Source of the DNA: Planctomycetaceae bacterium
GTDB taxonomy: Bacteria; Planctomycetota; Phycisphaerae; Phycisphaerales; SM1A02
DNA length: 64,000 nucleotides
Reading direction: 5' to 3'
Assembly (NCBI GenBank): GCA_947492385.1
Contig: CANLMX010000002.1
Location: 1 to 64,000 of the forward strand
Of the stretch, positions 17,607-27,710 are shown piece by piece (position 1 is the first letter of the stretch; every line of letters begins with the position of its first letter). The notes under the pieces were generated by a model, which did not search any database, was not told the origin of the DNA, and saw nothing but the letters and a program-made list of their open reading frames with translations. Made by a program: the position numbers and the translations under genes.

Positions 17607-20600
17607 GTGCCACCTCCCGGGCCGCCCGCGGGCGGTTCGCCGTCCGTGCGCTCCTGTGCGCGGCGCCGCGCGGCACGCAGGCGTGCGAGCGAATCCGCGG
17701 GCGCGTCGCCATCCTGCGCGTCGGCCGCGGCCGGTGCGGGCCGCGAGGACTCCCCGCGCGCGACGGTCTCGCCGGCCAGGTCGCGCGCGTCGGCGCGCGG
17801 CGCACCCTGTGCGGCCTCGAAGCGGGTCGATGCATCGGCGCGCGATGACGGAGCCGCGGAGCCCGTGGCACCCGGCGCCGTGCCGCCGGCGGCGCGCGCA
17901 GGCCCCGTCGCCGCACCCGAGCGCGCGCGACGGAGGGCGTCGACGCCGCCGGAGCCGCCGGACGCCGCGCCGCCCGTGACGCGCGCCGCGAGTTCGCGGG
18001 CGTCACGTGCGTCGAACGCAATGCGTCGCCACGCGACGTCGAACAGGATCAGCACCGCGGCCAGGATGGCCGCGAGTTCCCACAACGCACGCGCCGAGCG
18101 CGATGCGCCGAGGTCGGACCGGTCGAAGAGCTCCCATGTCGCCGCGTCCTGCAGCCGGAGCACGCGTCCGCCGGTCCGCTCGGCCACCGCGCGGAGCCGT
18201 GCCGCGTCATCGCGCACGGCGCGGTACTCCGCGGGGTACGGAACGCTCACGGCGGCCTGCACGCTTCCCGAGCGCGCCCCGCCCTCGCCAGCCGCACGCG
18301 CAAACGTGACGTTCGCGAGGTACGCGCCCGGCTGCCCCGCGTCGAACTCGCCCGTGAAGCGCCCGGGACCGACTTGGCGCAGCGGCAGTTCGCGCACCTG
18401 GCCCGACGGGGTCACCAGCCGTGCTTCCGCACGCGTGGCCGCCGCGAAGCCGCCCTGGCCCGCCTCGCGCGTCTCGACCTCGATGAACGCGCGGTCGCCG
18501 TCGGTGCGCGTGCTCACGGCCACGTCCTGCGGCGTCGGCGGGCGCATCGCCCAGCGGACGGTCTGCTCCCAGAACGGGCGGAACCCGCTCCACTGCGTCC
18601 ACGCGGGACCCCAGCGGCCGGTGGAGTCCGAAGCGAACGCCACCGAGCGCCCCAGCCCGTAGTTCCAATAGGAGTAGAAGGGATCGTCGCCTTCGTTCGT
18701 CTTCACCACCGCGGCGGTCTGCGCGAGCCCTTCGCGCGGCACCGACAGGATGTACCCGCGCACCGGCGGCAGCGCGTCGAACCCCTTGAGCGGGCCGGTC
18801 GACGCATTGACCAGGCGCGGCTGGAAGTCCCCCTCGACGATCAGCGAGCGCGACACGACCGTCGCCTCCTGGATGAAGATCTGCGGCAGCTTGCGCGGGT
18901 TCTCGACCTGATAGAACCGGCCGCCCGTCTTGGAGGCCATGGCCTGCATCTTGCGGCGGTCCTCGGGACCGCCGTGCCCCATGCTGCCCGCGCCGCTGCC
19001 GCCGAGCATCACGGTGGTGACCGTGATCTTGGCGAGCTTGAAGTCGTTGAGCAGTTCCGGAGGCGGCGCCGAAGGGTCGCCGTCCGAGGTCACGATGACG
19101 TGCTTCTGCCCGGCACGCAGCTTCACCATCTCCTCGAGGATCATCTCGAGCGGGGTTGCGAAGCTCGGCATGTCACCGACCACCATCGACTTCGCGGCAC
19201 CCTTCGCACGGCCCTTGTCGCCCACGATCTGCATCGGGAAGCCCCAGCCGTAGCCCTGGCGCTGCTGGCCGTCGGGCGAGCCGCCGAGCGAGATCATGCC
19301 GAGATAGTCCTGGCTCGAGAGCGCGTCGATCGCCGAGATCGCCACCTGCTGGCCCCAGTAGTTGGCCTCCGGCATCTCGCAGCTGTGCATCAGGAGCGCC
19401 AGCGCGCCGCGCATGATCTGCCGGGTCTGCGGCGGATCGAGTCGCACGGGCAGCGCCTTCTCGGTCTCCGAGCCGAGCCATCCGCCCGCGCCGAACGCCT
19501 CGGGCCCGCCGGTCGCGATGAGGCCGCCGCCGAGGTCATGCACGTACGCATGCAGGCCGCGGTCGAACTCGTTGTCGAACGCCCAGCGCGGAACGTTCGC
19601 CAGGATCACCGCATCGAAGCCCGTGAGGTAGGCGAGTCCGCGCGCCATCGCCTCGTCCGGTCCCACGCGCTCGACCTCGATCTGGCCGTCCTCGAGCGCG
19701 CGCGCGATCGCCTCGCATTCGGTGCCGCCGGCGGGTTCGATCGCGAGCACGCGCCCGACGCCGCCCACGAACACGACCGCCGCGCCTGCGTTGTTCTGCT
19801 GGACCGCGTCCGCCGCCGGGTCGTCGGGCTCGAACGTCACGCGAAACCGCTGGGCGCCGCTGCCGTCGGCCACCACCGGAAGCGTCACCAGGTTGGCCCC
19901 GGGCGCAAGGTCCACCGGGAACGCCTGGCCGTCGCCTGCGGGATCGAGATCCACCGGCTGGTCGTTCTGCCAGAGCAGCAGCCTGCCCTTGGCGGCGCGC
20001 TGGCTGCGGATCGTCACGCGCAGGTCCACCGACTGCCCCTCGCGCGCGCGCGTCGGGGCACGCATCGACTCGACCAGGATCTCGCCCTCGTGCCGGTACT
20101 CGAGCGGAACCACGTCGATCGGCACGCCCGCCGCCTTCGCGAGCGATGCGGCCTCGTCGATGCTGCCAGCGGTCTCGTTCCCGTCGGACAGGAGCAGGAT
20201 GCGCGCGACCGTGTCGCCCGGCTGCGTCGCGAGCGCCATGCGCACGCCGGCCGCGAGATCCGTCGCCGCCAGGTCGCCCACGTGACCGAGGAGCGAAGGC
20301 TCCCCCGCGTCGGCGGGCATGGCGGCGATCACCGCGTCGCGCGCCAAGGTCACGACGCCCGTGCGATCCTCGGGACGCTCCTTGCGCGCGACCGCGTCGC
20401 GCACGGCACGGTCGGCGCGGGTTCGCAGTTCGAGCGGCACGCTGTCGCTGGCGTCGGCGACCACGAGCACGGTCATTGCGTCGGTCTCCCGGACGATGCT
20501 CGGGCGCGCGATCGCGAAGGCGAGCAGGAACAGCACCACGACGCGCAGCGACAGCCCGCCCCATGCCTTCCAGGGGCCAAGCACCGCGACGCTGCGGCGC

Positions 20601-20671
20601 GCCATCCACCAGAACGGGATCGCAAGCGCCAGGATCACGAGCGCAAGGGGATTCTCGAATGCCACCGTCAT
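17603..20671 (-). CDS. Large VWA/glutamine-amidotransferase-like membrane protein
   Basis: The 1022-residue protein has two N-terminal helices (PLALVILALAIPFWW; LRVVVLFLLAFAIARP), a VWA domain with DASDSVPLELRTRADRAV, Ig-like segments, and a class I amidotransferase-like fold without its catalytic cysteine around GGLIATGGPEAFGAGGW. A further helix lies near residue 880 (LWELAAILAAVLILFDVAWRR). The last 120 residues are a charged Ala/Arg/Gly/Ser-rich cytoplasmic tail. Proteins of this build accompany MoxR/DUF58/BatA in planctomycetes. It probably takes part in a membrane complex driven by MoxR; function is unproven. Confidence 0.8.
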
Positions 20672-20686
20672 CGCGTGGGAACCACG

Positions 20687-23221
20687 CTACTTGAGCGCCC
20701 CGACGGGTGCCACCAGGATGCGTGAATGCCCGGAATCGAGGATGAACGCGCGATCGCCACGCACGCCGACCGCCCATGGGAACCGCAGGGCGTTCTCGCC
20801 CGACGGCACGCTGCGCACGCGATCCCCGTCGATCACGTGCAGGTTGATCGGCACGGGAACGCCCTCCACCGCGCGAACGACCCCGAGCGAACGGCCGTCA
20901 CGGAGGTCCAGTCGCTGCAGGCGGTGGTTGCCGAACTCCGTGACGAGCGCCGTGCCGTCGGGCAGCACCTCCAGCCCATACGGGTACGCAAGCTGCCCTG
21001 GCCCGTCCCCCGGAACGCCGAACGCGCGCCGGAGCGTGCCGTCGAGCGCGAACACCTGCAGCCGATGGTTGCATGCGTCGGCCACCACGAGCTCCTGGCC
21101 ATCGGTCGTGAAGGCGATCGACTGCGGGCGCTCGAACCGGCCGGTTTCTCGCCCGGGACCGCCCACCTGCCGCAGCACCGTGCCGTCGGGGCGGAACACC
21201 TGGATCCGATCGTTGCCCCCGAACTCGGCCACCCACACGTTGCCGTCCGGGCCGACCTCGCAGTCGCAGGGGTAGATCATCTGCCCCGGCTCCATCCCGT
21301 AGCCGCCGAACCGGAGCAGTTCGGTGCCGTCGGGCGCATAGCAGATGACGCGGTGATAGTGCGTGTCGGCGACCCAGACCCGCCCGTCGGGACCGACGCC
21401 GAGCCCGGTCGGCTTGCCGAGCGCCTGCTCCGGCATCGTCCACTCGCCGAGATGCGTGCCCTCGGGCGTGAAGCGCTGCACTCGCGCCCGCCGGTCGACC
21501 ACCAGCACCGTGCCGTCGCGCGGGTCAATGTCCATGGCACGCGGATACTCGAACTGGCCGCGGCCGCGCCCGGGCGCGCCGAAGGCACCCTCGGCAGGGA
21601 TGGCGGGCCCAGGCGGCGTCGACTCGCGGCACGCCTGCTGCGAGAGCCCCACCACGGCGGCAAGCGCAAGCGCACCCAGCGCGCGACGCCGCTCGGACCG
21701 GCGCATCACCCACGCGACCCCGATGCCCGCGAGCGTGGCGAGCGCGATGATCGCCAGCAGCCCCCCGAGCACCGTCGCGGGCTGCTGGTAGTGGATCGCG
21801 TTCAGGAGGCTCGCGGCGCTCCAGGCCCACCCCGGCGGCTCGACGCGCGCGCTCGCGATCACCTCGCCGGCCGCCAGCGCGGTGCAGGCCAGGAACGACG
21901 CAAGCGCCGCCCCGCGCGCCTCGGGTGCAAGCGCCGCAACGCACTCGCCGATCCCCGCACCGTCGACCTGCCGGAGGTCACGGCGCTCGGCGGGCTCGCG
22001 AAGTGCGGGGAGCCTCCCGATCCAGGCCGCCACCGCGCCGAACCGCCCAAGGTGCGAAAACACGACGATCACCGGCGTGTCGTACGCCCAGCGCGCCACC
22101 GGATCACGGTTCCACGCCGCGATGAGCCCGAGCGCTCCGACGGTCGCGGGCATGGCAGCCCACGCCGTCCACCCGGCGAGCATCGCACGCTCGGCCCATC
22201 GGGCCTGCCGCGCCGCACGCCCGCGCCCCGCGCCACGGGCCGCAAGCGCCAGGTGCGCCACCGCCACCAAGGCCATCACGGCGCCCGCGGCGGCCGCCGT
22301 GCCGAACGTGCCGAGCGTTCCGCGCATGGCGGTCGACGCGAACCGGTCGAGCGCCGCGCGCGAGGCGATTCCCAGCGCCAGCAACGCCACCGGCGCCGCA
22401 AGCGTGCACGCGACCACGACCCACGCGAGCGGCATGCCCACGGTGCGGGTGGCGACGGCGTGCTCAGGCCGCGCGCGCACCGGCCAGGCTGCGAGCGCCG
22501 CACCGCCGGCGAGCGCGAGAGCGATCGCGGGTCCCGCCGCGCGCACCACCGCGCCGGCCGGCGTCCCCTGGGTGTCGAGCGAGCGAAGCTCAAAACCGAA
22601 CGTCGCCACCTGCGCAAGGTCAAAGGCCACGGTGGACCCCGCGACGACGAACGCGGTCACGCCTGCCGCGAACGCGAGCGCGGCCCGGTCGGCGCGCCAG
22701 GCACGGGCCAGCCGGTCGAGCGCACGTTCCCCATCCACCGTGCCGAGCTCCGCTTCCGCCTCGAGCGCGCGGGTCCCTGCACCCGCGACGATCCACGCCG
22801 TGATCGGCCACGCCCATGACACCAGACCGACGGCGAGCAGCACCTCGCGAAGCGCGACCGCATGCCCCGCACGCGCGCACCAGTCGCCGAGCCACGAGCC
22901 GGGTCCCGCGGCCTGCCACCACGACCAGAACACCGCGTAGGCCGGCAGCGACGCGGACACCAATGAGATCCCCAGGAGCCACGGCCCGCCCCGTGCGCCA
23001 CGGATGGCGCGCCCGACCGGCCAGCCGACCGTGGCCGCGCAGGCCGCGACCGCCGCGGCCCAGCCCGCGGTGGTCACGAGCGTGCGCGTTCCATCGAAGC
23101 TTGCGGGCACCGCACCGCCCCCTCCGGCCAGCCCTCCGAGCGCCACCGCCGGCCACGCGACCGCGGCCGCGAACGCGAGGACCGCCACCGCCACGGCCGC
23201 CATGCACATGCGGGCCGTCAC
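20687..23221 (-). CDS. ABC transporter permease (Fe3+/thiamine type) fused in frame to an NHL-repeat propeller
   Basis: An 844-residue open frame contains two normally separate proteins. Residues 1-505 are a two-module ABC permease with about 12 helices and EAA-like loops (GERALDRLARAWRAD; GIGECVAALAPEARG), like FbpB/ThiP. Residues about 540-840 are six NHL-type propeller repeats (ALGKPTGLGVGPDGRVWVAD; IQVFRPDGTVLRQVGG). At residue 506 a second start-like peptide appears (MRRSERRR, a short hydrophobic stretch, then QQAC), which could be a signal peptide of an internally started lipoprotein (20687-21706). No stop codon lies between them. GTG 23221 overlaps the stop of the binding-protein gene as GTGA. 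No ABC ATPase gene is nearby. Confidence 0.7.
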   Translation of the reverse strand: MTARMCMAAVAVAVLAFAAAVAWPAVALGGLAGGGGAVPASFDGTRTLVTTAGWAAAVAACAATVGWPVGRAIRGARGGPWLLGISLVSASLPAYAVFWSWWQAAGPGSWLGDWCARAGHAVALREVLLAVGLVSWAWPITAWIVAGAGTRALEAEAELGTVDGERALDRLARAWRADRAALAFAAGVTAFVVAGSTVAFDLAQVATFGFELRSLDTQGTPAGAVVRAAGPAIALALAGGAALAAWPVRARPEHAVATRTVGMPLAWVVVACTLAAPVALLALGIASRAALDRFASTAMRGTLGTFGTAAAAGAVMALVAVAHLALAARGAGRGRAARQARWAERAMLAGWTAWAAMPATVGALGLIAAWNRDPVARWAYDTPVIVVFSHLGRFGAVAAWIGRLPALREPAERRDLRQVDGAGIGECVAALAPEARGAALASFLACTALAAGEVIASARVEPPGWAWSAASLLNAIHYQQPATVLGGLLAIIALATLAGIGVAWVMRRSERRRALGALALAAVVGLSQQACRESTPPGPAIPAEGAFGAPGRGRGQFEYPRAMDIDPRDGTVLVVDRRARVQRFTPEGTHLGEWTMPEQALGKPTGLGVGPDGRVWVADTHYHRVICYAPDGTELLRFGGYGMEPGQMIYPCDCEVGPDGNVWVAEFGGNDRIQVFRPDGTVLRQVGGPGRETGRFERPQSIAFTTDGQELVVADACNHRLQVFALDGTLRRAFGVPGDGPGQLAYPYGLEVLPDGTALVTEFGNHRLQRLDLRDGRSLGVVRAVEGVPVPINLHVIDGDRVRSVPSGENALRFPWAVGVRGDRAFILDSGHSRILVAPVGALK

Positions 23222-24303
23222 CGCGCGTCGGCTCCGGAGGTCGCGCGCATCGCCGCCATGAATCGCTCGACCGCGCCGTCCGCCGCCCGCGAAACCTCCG
23301 ACGGATCGACGTCGAGGGGATCGGGGATCACCAGGTCGCGTTCGCCGGGCGCGTGCACGACGGGCGCATGGCGAGCAGGCATCGACGCGAGCTGCCGCTC
23401 GGTCTCCGGCGACAGCATGAACTCCATGAAGCGACGCGCGGCCCCGGGGTGCGGCGCGCCCGCGACCATCGCGACGGTGTTCGGGATCGCGAACGTCCCG
23501 CCACCCGCAAGCTGCGGATCCTCGGCATGGCGCGGGAATGCGAACGCGATCGGAAGCCCGCGCGCGATCGCCGCGAGCGCGTCGTCGGTGTCGGTCATCC
23601 CCACGTCGGCTTCGCCGCGCGCGACGGCGTCGATGACGCCCGCGTTGCCGCTCGTCAGCACCTTCGGGCGGTTCTCCGCCAGTGCCTCGAAGAACGCCTG
23701 CGCGTATCCAGGCGCGGCGTGGCGATCCCAGTACGCGTGCATCGCACCGAAGTGGCTGCGAGTGGTGCCGAAGCGAGGGTCCGCCATCGCGATGCGCCCG
23801 CGCAGCGAGGGGTGCGCGAACGCACTCCATGTCGCGGGCAGGGAGGCCTCGTCTCCCGTGCGGCACACCGCCACGCGGGCGCGCGCGGCGAACGCGAACC
23901 ACGTTCCCGCGGGATCGCGCCAGCGCGCGGGCCATGACGCGACGGCACGCGACAGCGCGTCGCCGGCCGCGGGGGTTCCGCCGGCCGCAGCAACGCCTGC
24001 GAGCGGAACCGTGATCCCCTCGGCGGCGAGCGCCACGTTCGCCGCCTGCTCGTTCGACCAGAACACGTCGGCGCGCGGCCGCGTCCGCTCGGCACGCAGC
24101 GCGTTCGCCAGGCCCGTAGTCTTCGTGGCCTCGGAGTCGGTCTTCGCGAGCACCCGGATGCCCGTCTCGCGCTCGAACCGCTCGAACACCGGTCGCGCCA
24201 CCTCGGCTTCGTCGGCGCTCGTGTAGACGGTCACCTCGTTGCCGCCGCACGCAACGAGCGCGGCCCATGCGCACCCGACAATCGCGCGAAGCGCCAGGCG
24301 CAT
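23218..24303 (-). CDS. Iron(III)-type ABC transporter substrate-binding lipoprotein
   Basis: The 361-residue protein has a lipoprotein signal (MRLALRAIVGCAWAALVACG) and the FbpA/extracellular binding protein family 1 pattern: VTVYTSADEAEVARPVFERFE, PRADVFWSNE, GNAGVIDAVARGEADVGMTD, and IPNTVAMVAGAPHPGAARRFMEF. Family members capture Fe3+ or small organic ligands outside the inner membrane. Canonical paired iron-binding tyrosines are not obvious, so the ligand is uncertain. The stop overlaps the permease-NHL start as GTGA, and the start is 1 base from the preceding gene's stop. Confidence 0.85.
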   Translation of the reverse strand: MRLALRAIVGCAWAALVACGGNEVTVYTSADEAEVARPVFERFERETGIRVLAKTDSEATKTTGLANALRAERTRPRADVFWSNEQAANVALAAEGITVPLAGVAAAGGTPAAGDALSRAVASWPARWRDPAGTWFAFAARARVAVCRTGDEASLPATWSAFAHPSLRGRIAMADPRFGTTRSHFGAMHAYWDRHAAPGYAQAFFEALAENRPKVLTSGNAGVIDAVARGEADVGMTDTDDALAAIARGLPIAFAFPRHAEDPQLAGGGTFAIPNTVAMVAGAPHPGAARRFMEFMLSPETERQLASMPARHAPVVHAPGERDLVIPDPLDVDPSEVSRAADGAVERFMAAMRATSGADAR

Positions 24304-24304
24304 G

Positions 24305-26218
24305 TCACTTCCCCTTGTCCGCGGGCGCCGGTGCGGCGGGCGTGATGCCCTTCTGCTCGAAGGTGCGCCGCACGTCGCCGAAGTACCGCTTGTGCACCTC
24401 GCGCAGGTGCGCCGGAACGGGATCGTCCTCGGTGCCCTTCTCGTACCCCGTCGCGATGGTCCCGGCCACCTGTTCGAGTGCAACGCGGCTCTCGCCCACC
24501 GGGGACTGGCCCGCGACGAGCTGGCGCGCGATGACGTCGCCCTCGCCGCGCGGCGACTTCTGCTTCTGCATCTTGGTGCCGAACGCGGTCTCGCGCATCT
24601 GGCGCGTCCCGCCCTCGGCTTGGGCACGCCGGCCGCCCGAGCCGGACTTCGACCCCGGGGCACCCTTCGATCCCGAGGCGCCATCCTGGTCGCCGTCGCT
24701 GCTTGCACGAAGCGCGCTGTCGGCCTCGCTCTCGCTCATCGAACCGCCGCCCTCGCACTGGCTCTTGCACGACTCGCTCGCCATGGCCATCTGGCGCTCG
24801 GCCTCGGCCTCGCTCAGCATCTGCGACATCGACTCCGAGCCAGCGCCCTCGGACTCCGATCCGCCCTGCTGCGGGTCCTGGGACGGCGAGCCCTGCTGCT
24901 GGCCGTCCTTGCCCTTCTGGCCGTCCTTGCCCTGCTGGCCAGCCTTGCCCTGCTGTCCCCCCGACGGGTTCTTGCACTGCTCGGACATCTGGCTCATCTG
25001 CTGGCTCATCTGGGCCATCTTCTGCTGCGCATCGGACATCGACTGCGCCATCTGCTGCAGCGCTTCCTTCTGCGAGGCGTTGAGGTCCTTCGACGCCTGG
25101 ATCGCCTGCTGCATCGCCAGGGGATTGTTCGCGAGCGACGGATCCATGCCCGCCTGCTTCAGCGCCTCGGCCAGCTTCGCGGGATCCTTCGAGAGCGCCT
25201 CAAGCTGCTTCGCGGTGTCGGCAAGCGACTTCGAGAGCGCCTCGCGTTCCTCGGCCGAGAGCCCGCCGTCCTTGGAGGCCTGCTCCTGCAGCTTCTGCAC
25301 CGCGTCCTTCGCCGCCTCGAAGTTGCCCTGCTTCAGCGCTTCCGCAAGCTGGCGAGCCGCGTTGTCCTCCTTGGGGAGGTCGAGCTTCGCAAGCGCGTCC
25401 TGCAGTTGGCGCGCGGCCTTGGATTCGCGTGACTCGCTGATCTCCTCGAGTCGCTGCTGCAGCTCGGTCATCCGGCGCATGGCCTCGCGCGCCGCCTCCT
25501 CGGGCGGGCGCACCGGGCCGCGGCCTCCCTCGTCGAGCGAGCGCTTCGCCGCGTCGAGTTCGGCGTCGAGCTTCGCGGCAAGCTCCGGCGTCGCCTCGAT
25601 CTGCCGCACGACCTGCTCCAGCGATCGCTCCTCGGGGGTCTGCGGGCGCTGGGCCTCCGCGGCCTCGGCCGCATCGCCCGCCTCGGCGGCACGCTCGACC
25701 TGAGGCACCGTCACGAGCAAGGCCAGTGCCAGCGCAAGCACCGACGGACCAATCCACCACCGGCGCGGGAGCGCAAGCGGGAACGCGTTCGACGCGCGCC
25801 GCGCGACGTCCGGATCGTTCGCGAACGCCACCGCGTCCGCGATCGCGGCGCGCGCGAACGGGTCGGCCGCGGACTCCGCGTCACGCGCGAGGGCCAGCGC
25901 GGTCGAAAACCGCTCCGACGTCCGCGCGCGGCGATCAAGTTCGAGCGCCACCTCGTCGACCGCCGGCACCGATCGTCGCATCCGCCACCAGGCCCAGGCA
26001 CCCGCGAGGGCGAGCGCCGCGGCCGCGGCCACGCCCCACCACGCGATGCCCGACGAGGGGACGCCGAGCCGGGCGCTGAATCCCACGAGGCGCCGCTCGA
26101 GCGCAAGGACCGCCAATGCCCCGGCCGTCACGGACAGCGCCGAGAGCGAGGCCACGATCCACGCCTGCAGCGCAAGCTGCCGTCGCGCCGCCAGCACCAT
26201 CGTTCGGATGCGGTCCAT
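24305..26218 (-). CDS. DUF4175-like membrane protein with long coiled coil and collagen-like segment
   Basis: This 637-residue protein has three hydrophobic helices (about residues 17-40, 60-78 and 155-175). A long Ala/Glu/Lys/Gln coiled coil follows to about residue 400 with methionine/glutamine heptads (QQMAQSMSDAQQKMAQMSQQ). A collagen-like run based on GQQGKAGQQGKDGQ and Ser/Gly-rich disorder come next, and a short C-terminal domain ends the chain. The arrangement resembles DUF4175-family proteins near MoxR/VWA loci in other bacteria. It is the first gene of the long minus block and has a clear GGAGGA ribosome site 8 bases before the ATG. Confidence 0.7.
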   Translation of the reverse strand: MDRIRTMVLAARRQLALQAWIVASLSALSVTAGALAVLALERRLVGFSARLGVPSSGIAWWGVAAAAALALAGAWAWWRMRRSVPAVDEVALELDRRARTSERFSTALALARDAESAADPFARAAIADAVAFANDPDVARRASNAFPLALPRRWWIGPSVLALALALLVTVPQVERAAEAGDAAEAAEAQRPQTPEERSLEQVVRQIEATPELAAKLDAELDAAKRSLDEGGRGPVRPPEEAAREAMRRMTELQQRLEEISESRESKAARQLQDALAKLDLPKEDNAARQLAEALKQGNFEAAKDAVQKLQEQASKDGGLSAEEREALSKSLADTAKQLEALSKDPAKLAEALKQAGMDPSLANNPLAMQQAIQASKDLNASQKEALQQMAQSMSDAQQKMAQMSQQMSQMSEQCKNPSGGQQGKAGQQGKDGQKGKDGQQQGSPSQDPQQGGSESEGAGSESMSQMLSEAEAERQMAMASESCKSQCEGGGSMSESEADSALRASSDGDQDGASGSKGAPGSKSGSGGRRAQAEGGTRQMRETAFGTKMQKQKSPRGEGDVIARQLVAGQSPVGESRVALEQVAGTIATGYEKGTEDDPVPAHLREVHKRYFGDVRRTFEQKGITPAAPAPADKGK

Positions 26219-26226
26219 CGGACGGG

Positions 26227-26245
26227 TCCTCCGGGCAACATCCTA
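26227..26245 (-). promoter_or_regulatory. -10-like TAGGAT and GGAGGA ribosome site
   Basis: On the minus strand TAGGAT (26240-26245) is followed by GGAGGA (26227-26232) and ATG at 26218. This is a normal leadered start for the 24.3-26.2 kb gene and perhaps the whole VWA/transport block. Confidence 0.45.
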
Positions 26246-26279
26246 CCCCCGTGGCCACCCGTTCCATGCGGTGCTTCTT

Positions 26280-26285
26280 TATGAT
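26280..26285 (+). promoter_or_regulatory. -10-like box TATGAT, 6 bases before ATG
   Basis: TATGAT, one mismatch from TATAAT, ends 6 bases before ATG 26292 and implies a leaderless transcript for the gene that precedes the Feo operon. Confidence 0.55.
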
Positions 26286-26291
26286 CCGGCC

Positions 26292-27116
26292 ATGGATTTC
26301 TCCCAATGCCGCGCCTTCGCGCTCGCGTCCGGACTGTCGCTCGCCTCGGTGCCGGGCATCGCGTTCGCGCAGGCGCCCGCGGCGCCGGCCGAGCAGTCGA
26401 TGGGCGACCTGCGCCAAGAGATCGCGCGCCTGAAGCAGCTCAGCGACGAGCAGGCGGCGGAGCTCGAGGCCGCGCTCGCGCGCATCAAGGAGCTCGAGCA
26501 GCAGCTGGCGGACGCCGACGATGCGGCGAAGGCGAAGTCGGCCGGCGGGGCCGCGGCGCCCGCCGCACCTGCGCCGGCGCCGACCCCGGCCGATCCCGCG
26601 ATCGGGCCCGGTGGGTTGCTGGCGTCGCTGCGCGCGGACTACCTCGCGGCATTCCCAACGGTGCCTTCGCCCAACGGCGCGGACGGTGCCCGTGCGACGC
26701 AGCAGCACCTCAACGCACTCCAGTCCTGGGTCACCAAGTCCAACCGTGAAGGCGTCCGCGCGCTTGCGTGGACCGGTCGCATCGACCCGAACTCGGTCCG
26801 CCGCGTCCGCAACAAGGTGAACTTCACGCTCGTCTTCGAGGAGCCGAACGGAACGCGCGACTGGCGCGTCCCGGCGCAGGTCACCGAAGGTGCGTTCGCG
26901 CGCGTGATGCGCGGCGACGTCCCCGAGACCGGGATGGTGACGGTCAACGCCCGCGTCTCGCCGCGCATGCGCGTGAACCCGTCACGCACCGCACCCGGGG
27001 CGTTCGACGTGCCGCCATCCGTCGGCCCCTACCTTGAGTTCGGCTACGACCTCGACGTGCGGTCGATGGTGCCCGCGCAGCAGGCCGACCCGAACGCCAC
27101 GGCACCCACGAAGTGA
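26292..27116 (+). CDS. Exported coiled-coil protein of unknown function
   Basis: The 274-residue protein has a signal peptide (MDFSQCRAFALASGLSLASVPGIAFAQ). A coiled coil follows at about residues 35-80 (DLRQEIARLKQLSDEQAAEL), then a Pro/Ala linker (PAAPAPAPTPADP), then a beta-rich domain of about 150 residues (VNFTLVFEEPNGTRDWRVPAQ). No family is recognised. It lies 18 bases upstream of the BFD-FeoA gene in the same direction and may be co-transcribed with iron uptake genes; whether it acts in iron uptake is unknown. Confidence 0.6.
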   Translation: MDFSQCRAFALASGLSLASVPGIAFAQAPAAPAEQSMGDLRQEIARLKQLSDEQAAELEAALARIKELEQQLADADDAAKAKSAGGAAAPAAPAPAPTPADPAIGPGGLLASLRADYLAAFPTVPSPNGADGARATQQHLNALQSWVTKSNREGVRALAWTGRIDPNSVRRVRNKVNFTLVFEEPNGTRDWRVPAQVTEGAFARVMRGDVPETGMVTVNARVSPRMRVNPSRTAPGAFDVPPSVGPYLEFGYDLDVRSMVPAQQADPNATAPTK

Positions 27117-27134
27117 CGTCGGCCGGCAGGACGC

Positions 27135-27710
27135 ATGCAACCCGACGACCACGTCTGCCTGTGCTTCCGCGTGAGCCTGCGGAAGCTGCAGAACCACCTC
27201 GAACGGGAGCGGCCCACCGTCGCCAGCCAGTTGTCCGAGTGCCTCGGTGCCGGCACCGGGTGCGGGTGGTGCGTCCCGTTCCTGCGTCGCCTGCACGCGC
27301 AGCACGTCGCGGGAACGCTTCCCGCGCTCGACGAGTCGCCCGAGGACTACGCAGCGCGGCGCACCCAGTACCGCGCCGGCCGCCGCCACGGGACCTATGA
27401 TCGACCCTCTTCGGACCCCATGGCTTCCGACCCCGACCGTTCGCCCGCCCCTTCCGTCCGCGTGCCGCTGACCCAGCTGCGCCGGGGCCAGCGCGCGATC
27501 GTCGACTGCTCGAACCTCGCCGACCTTCCGGAGGGCGAGCGCTGCCTGCTGCATGCCATGGGCATGCATGACGACTGCCAGCTGCGCGTGTGCAGCCCGG
27601 GCGCACCGTGCATCGTCCAGATCGACGACACGCGCCTGGGCATCTCGGCCGAGGTTGCCCGCCGCATCATGGTGACCCCCATCGAGGACGGCGACCGCCG
27701 CGCGCCATGA
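27135..27710 (+). CDS. BFD-like [2Fe-2S] domain fused to FeoA
   Basis: Of 191 residues, 1-60 form a bacterioferritin-associated ferredoxin-like domain with CLC (Cys8, Cys10) and CGWC (Cys43, Cys46), the usual cluster spacing. After a linker of about 40 residues, residues 100-191 are an SH3-like FeoA domain (VPLTQLRRGQRAIVDCSNL; CLLHAMGMHDDCQLRVC; ISAEVARRIMVTP). FeoA supports the ferrous transporter FeoB, and BFD moves electrons to release iron stores. An internal in-frame ATG at 27420, preceded by TATGAT at 27396-27401, could also yield FeoA alone. The stop overlaps feoB as ATGA. Confidence 0.82.
   Translation: MQPDDHVCLCFRVSLRKLQNHLERERPTVASQLSECLGAGTGCGWCVPFLRRLHAQHVAGTLPALDESPEDYAARRTQYRAGRRHGTYDRPSSDPMASDPDRSPAPSVRVPLTQLRRGQRAIVDCSNLADLPEGERCLLHAMGMHDDCQLRVCSPGAPCIVQIDDTRLGISAEVARRIMVTPIEDGDRRAP
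27396..27401 (+). promoter_or_regulatory. Internal -10-like box TATGAT before an in-frame ATG
   Basis: TATGAT lies inside the linker of the BFD-FeoA frame, 18 bases before in-frame ATG 27420. It may let FeoA and FeoB be expressed without the BFD part. Confidence 0.35.

Noticed and set aside
18374..20725. Long plus-strand open frame (783 codons) opposite the VWA gene
   Set aside because: It is antisense to a protein with clear VWA and amidotransferase-like segments, has no ribosome site or promoter, and is Arg/His-rich.
21704..21706. Certain independent lipoprotein start inside the permease-NHL frame
   Set aside because: The internal start is possible, but the lipobox (QQAC) is poor and no stop codon separates the parts. 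It is kept as an alternative within the fusion entry, not as a separate gene.
24840..24990. Tandem repeat locus or CRISPR-like array in the Gln/Gly/Lys-rich stretch
   Set aside because: The repeats are irregular and lie in frame within a coding region, giving a collagen-like protein segment; there are no spacers.
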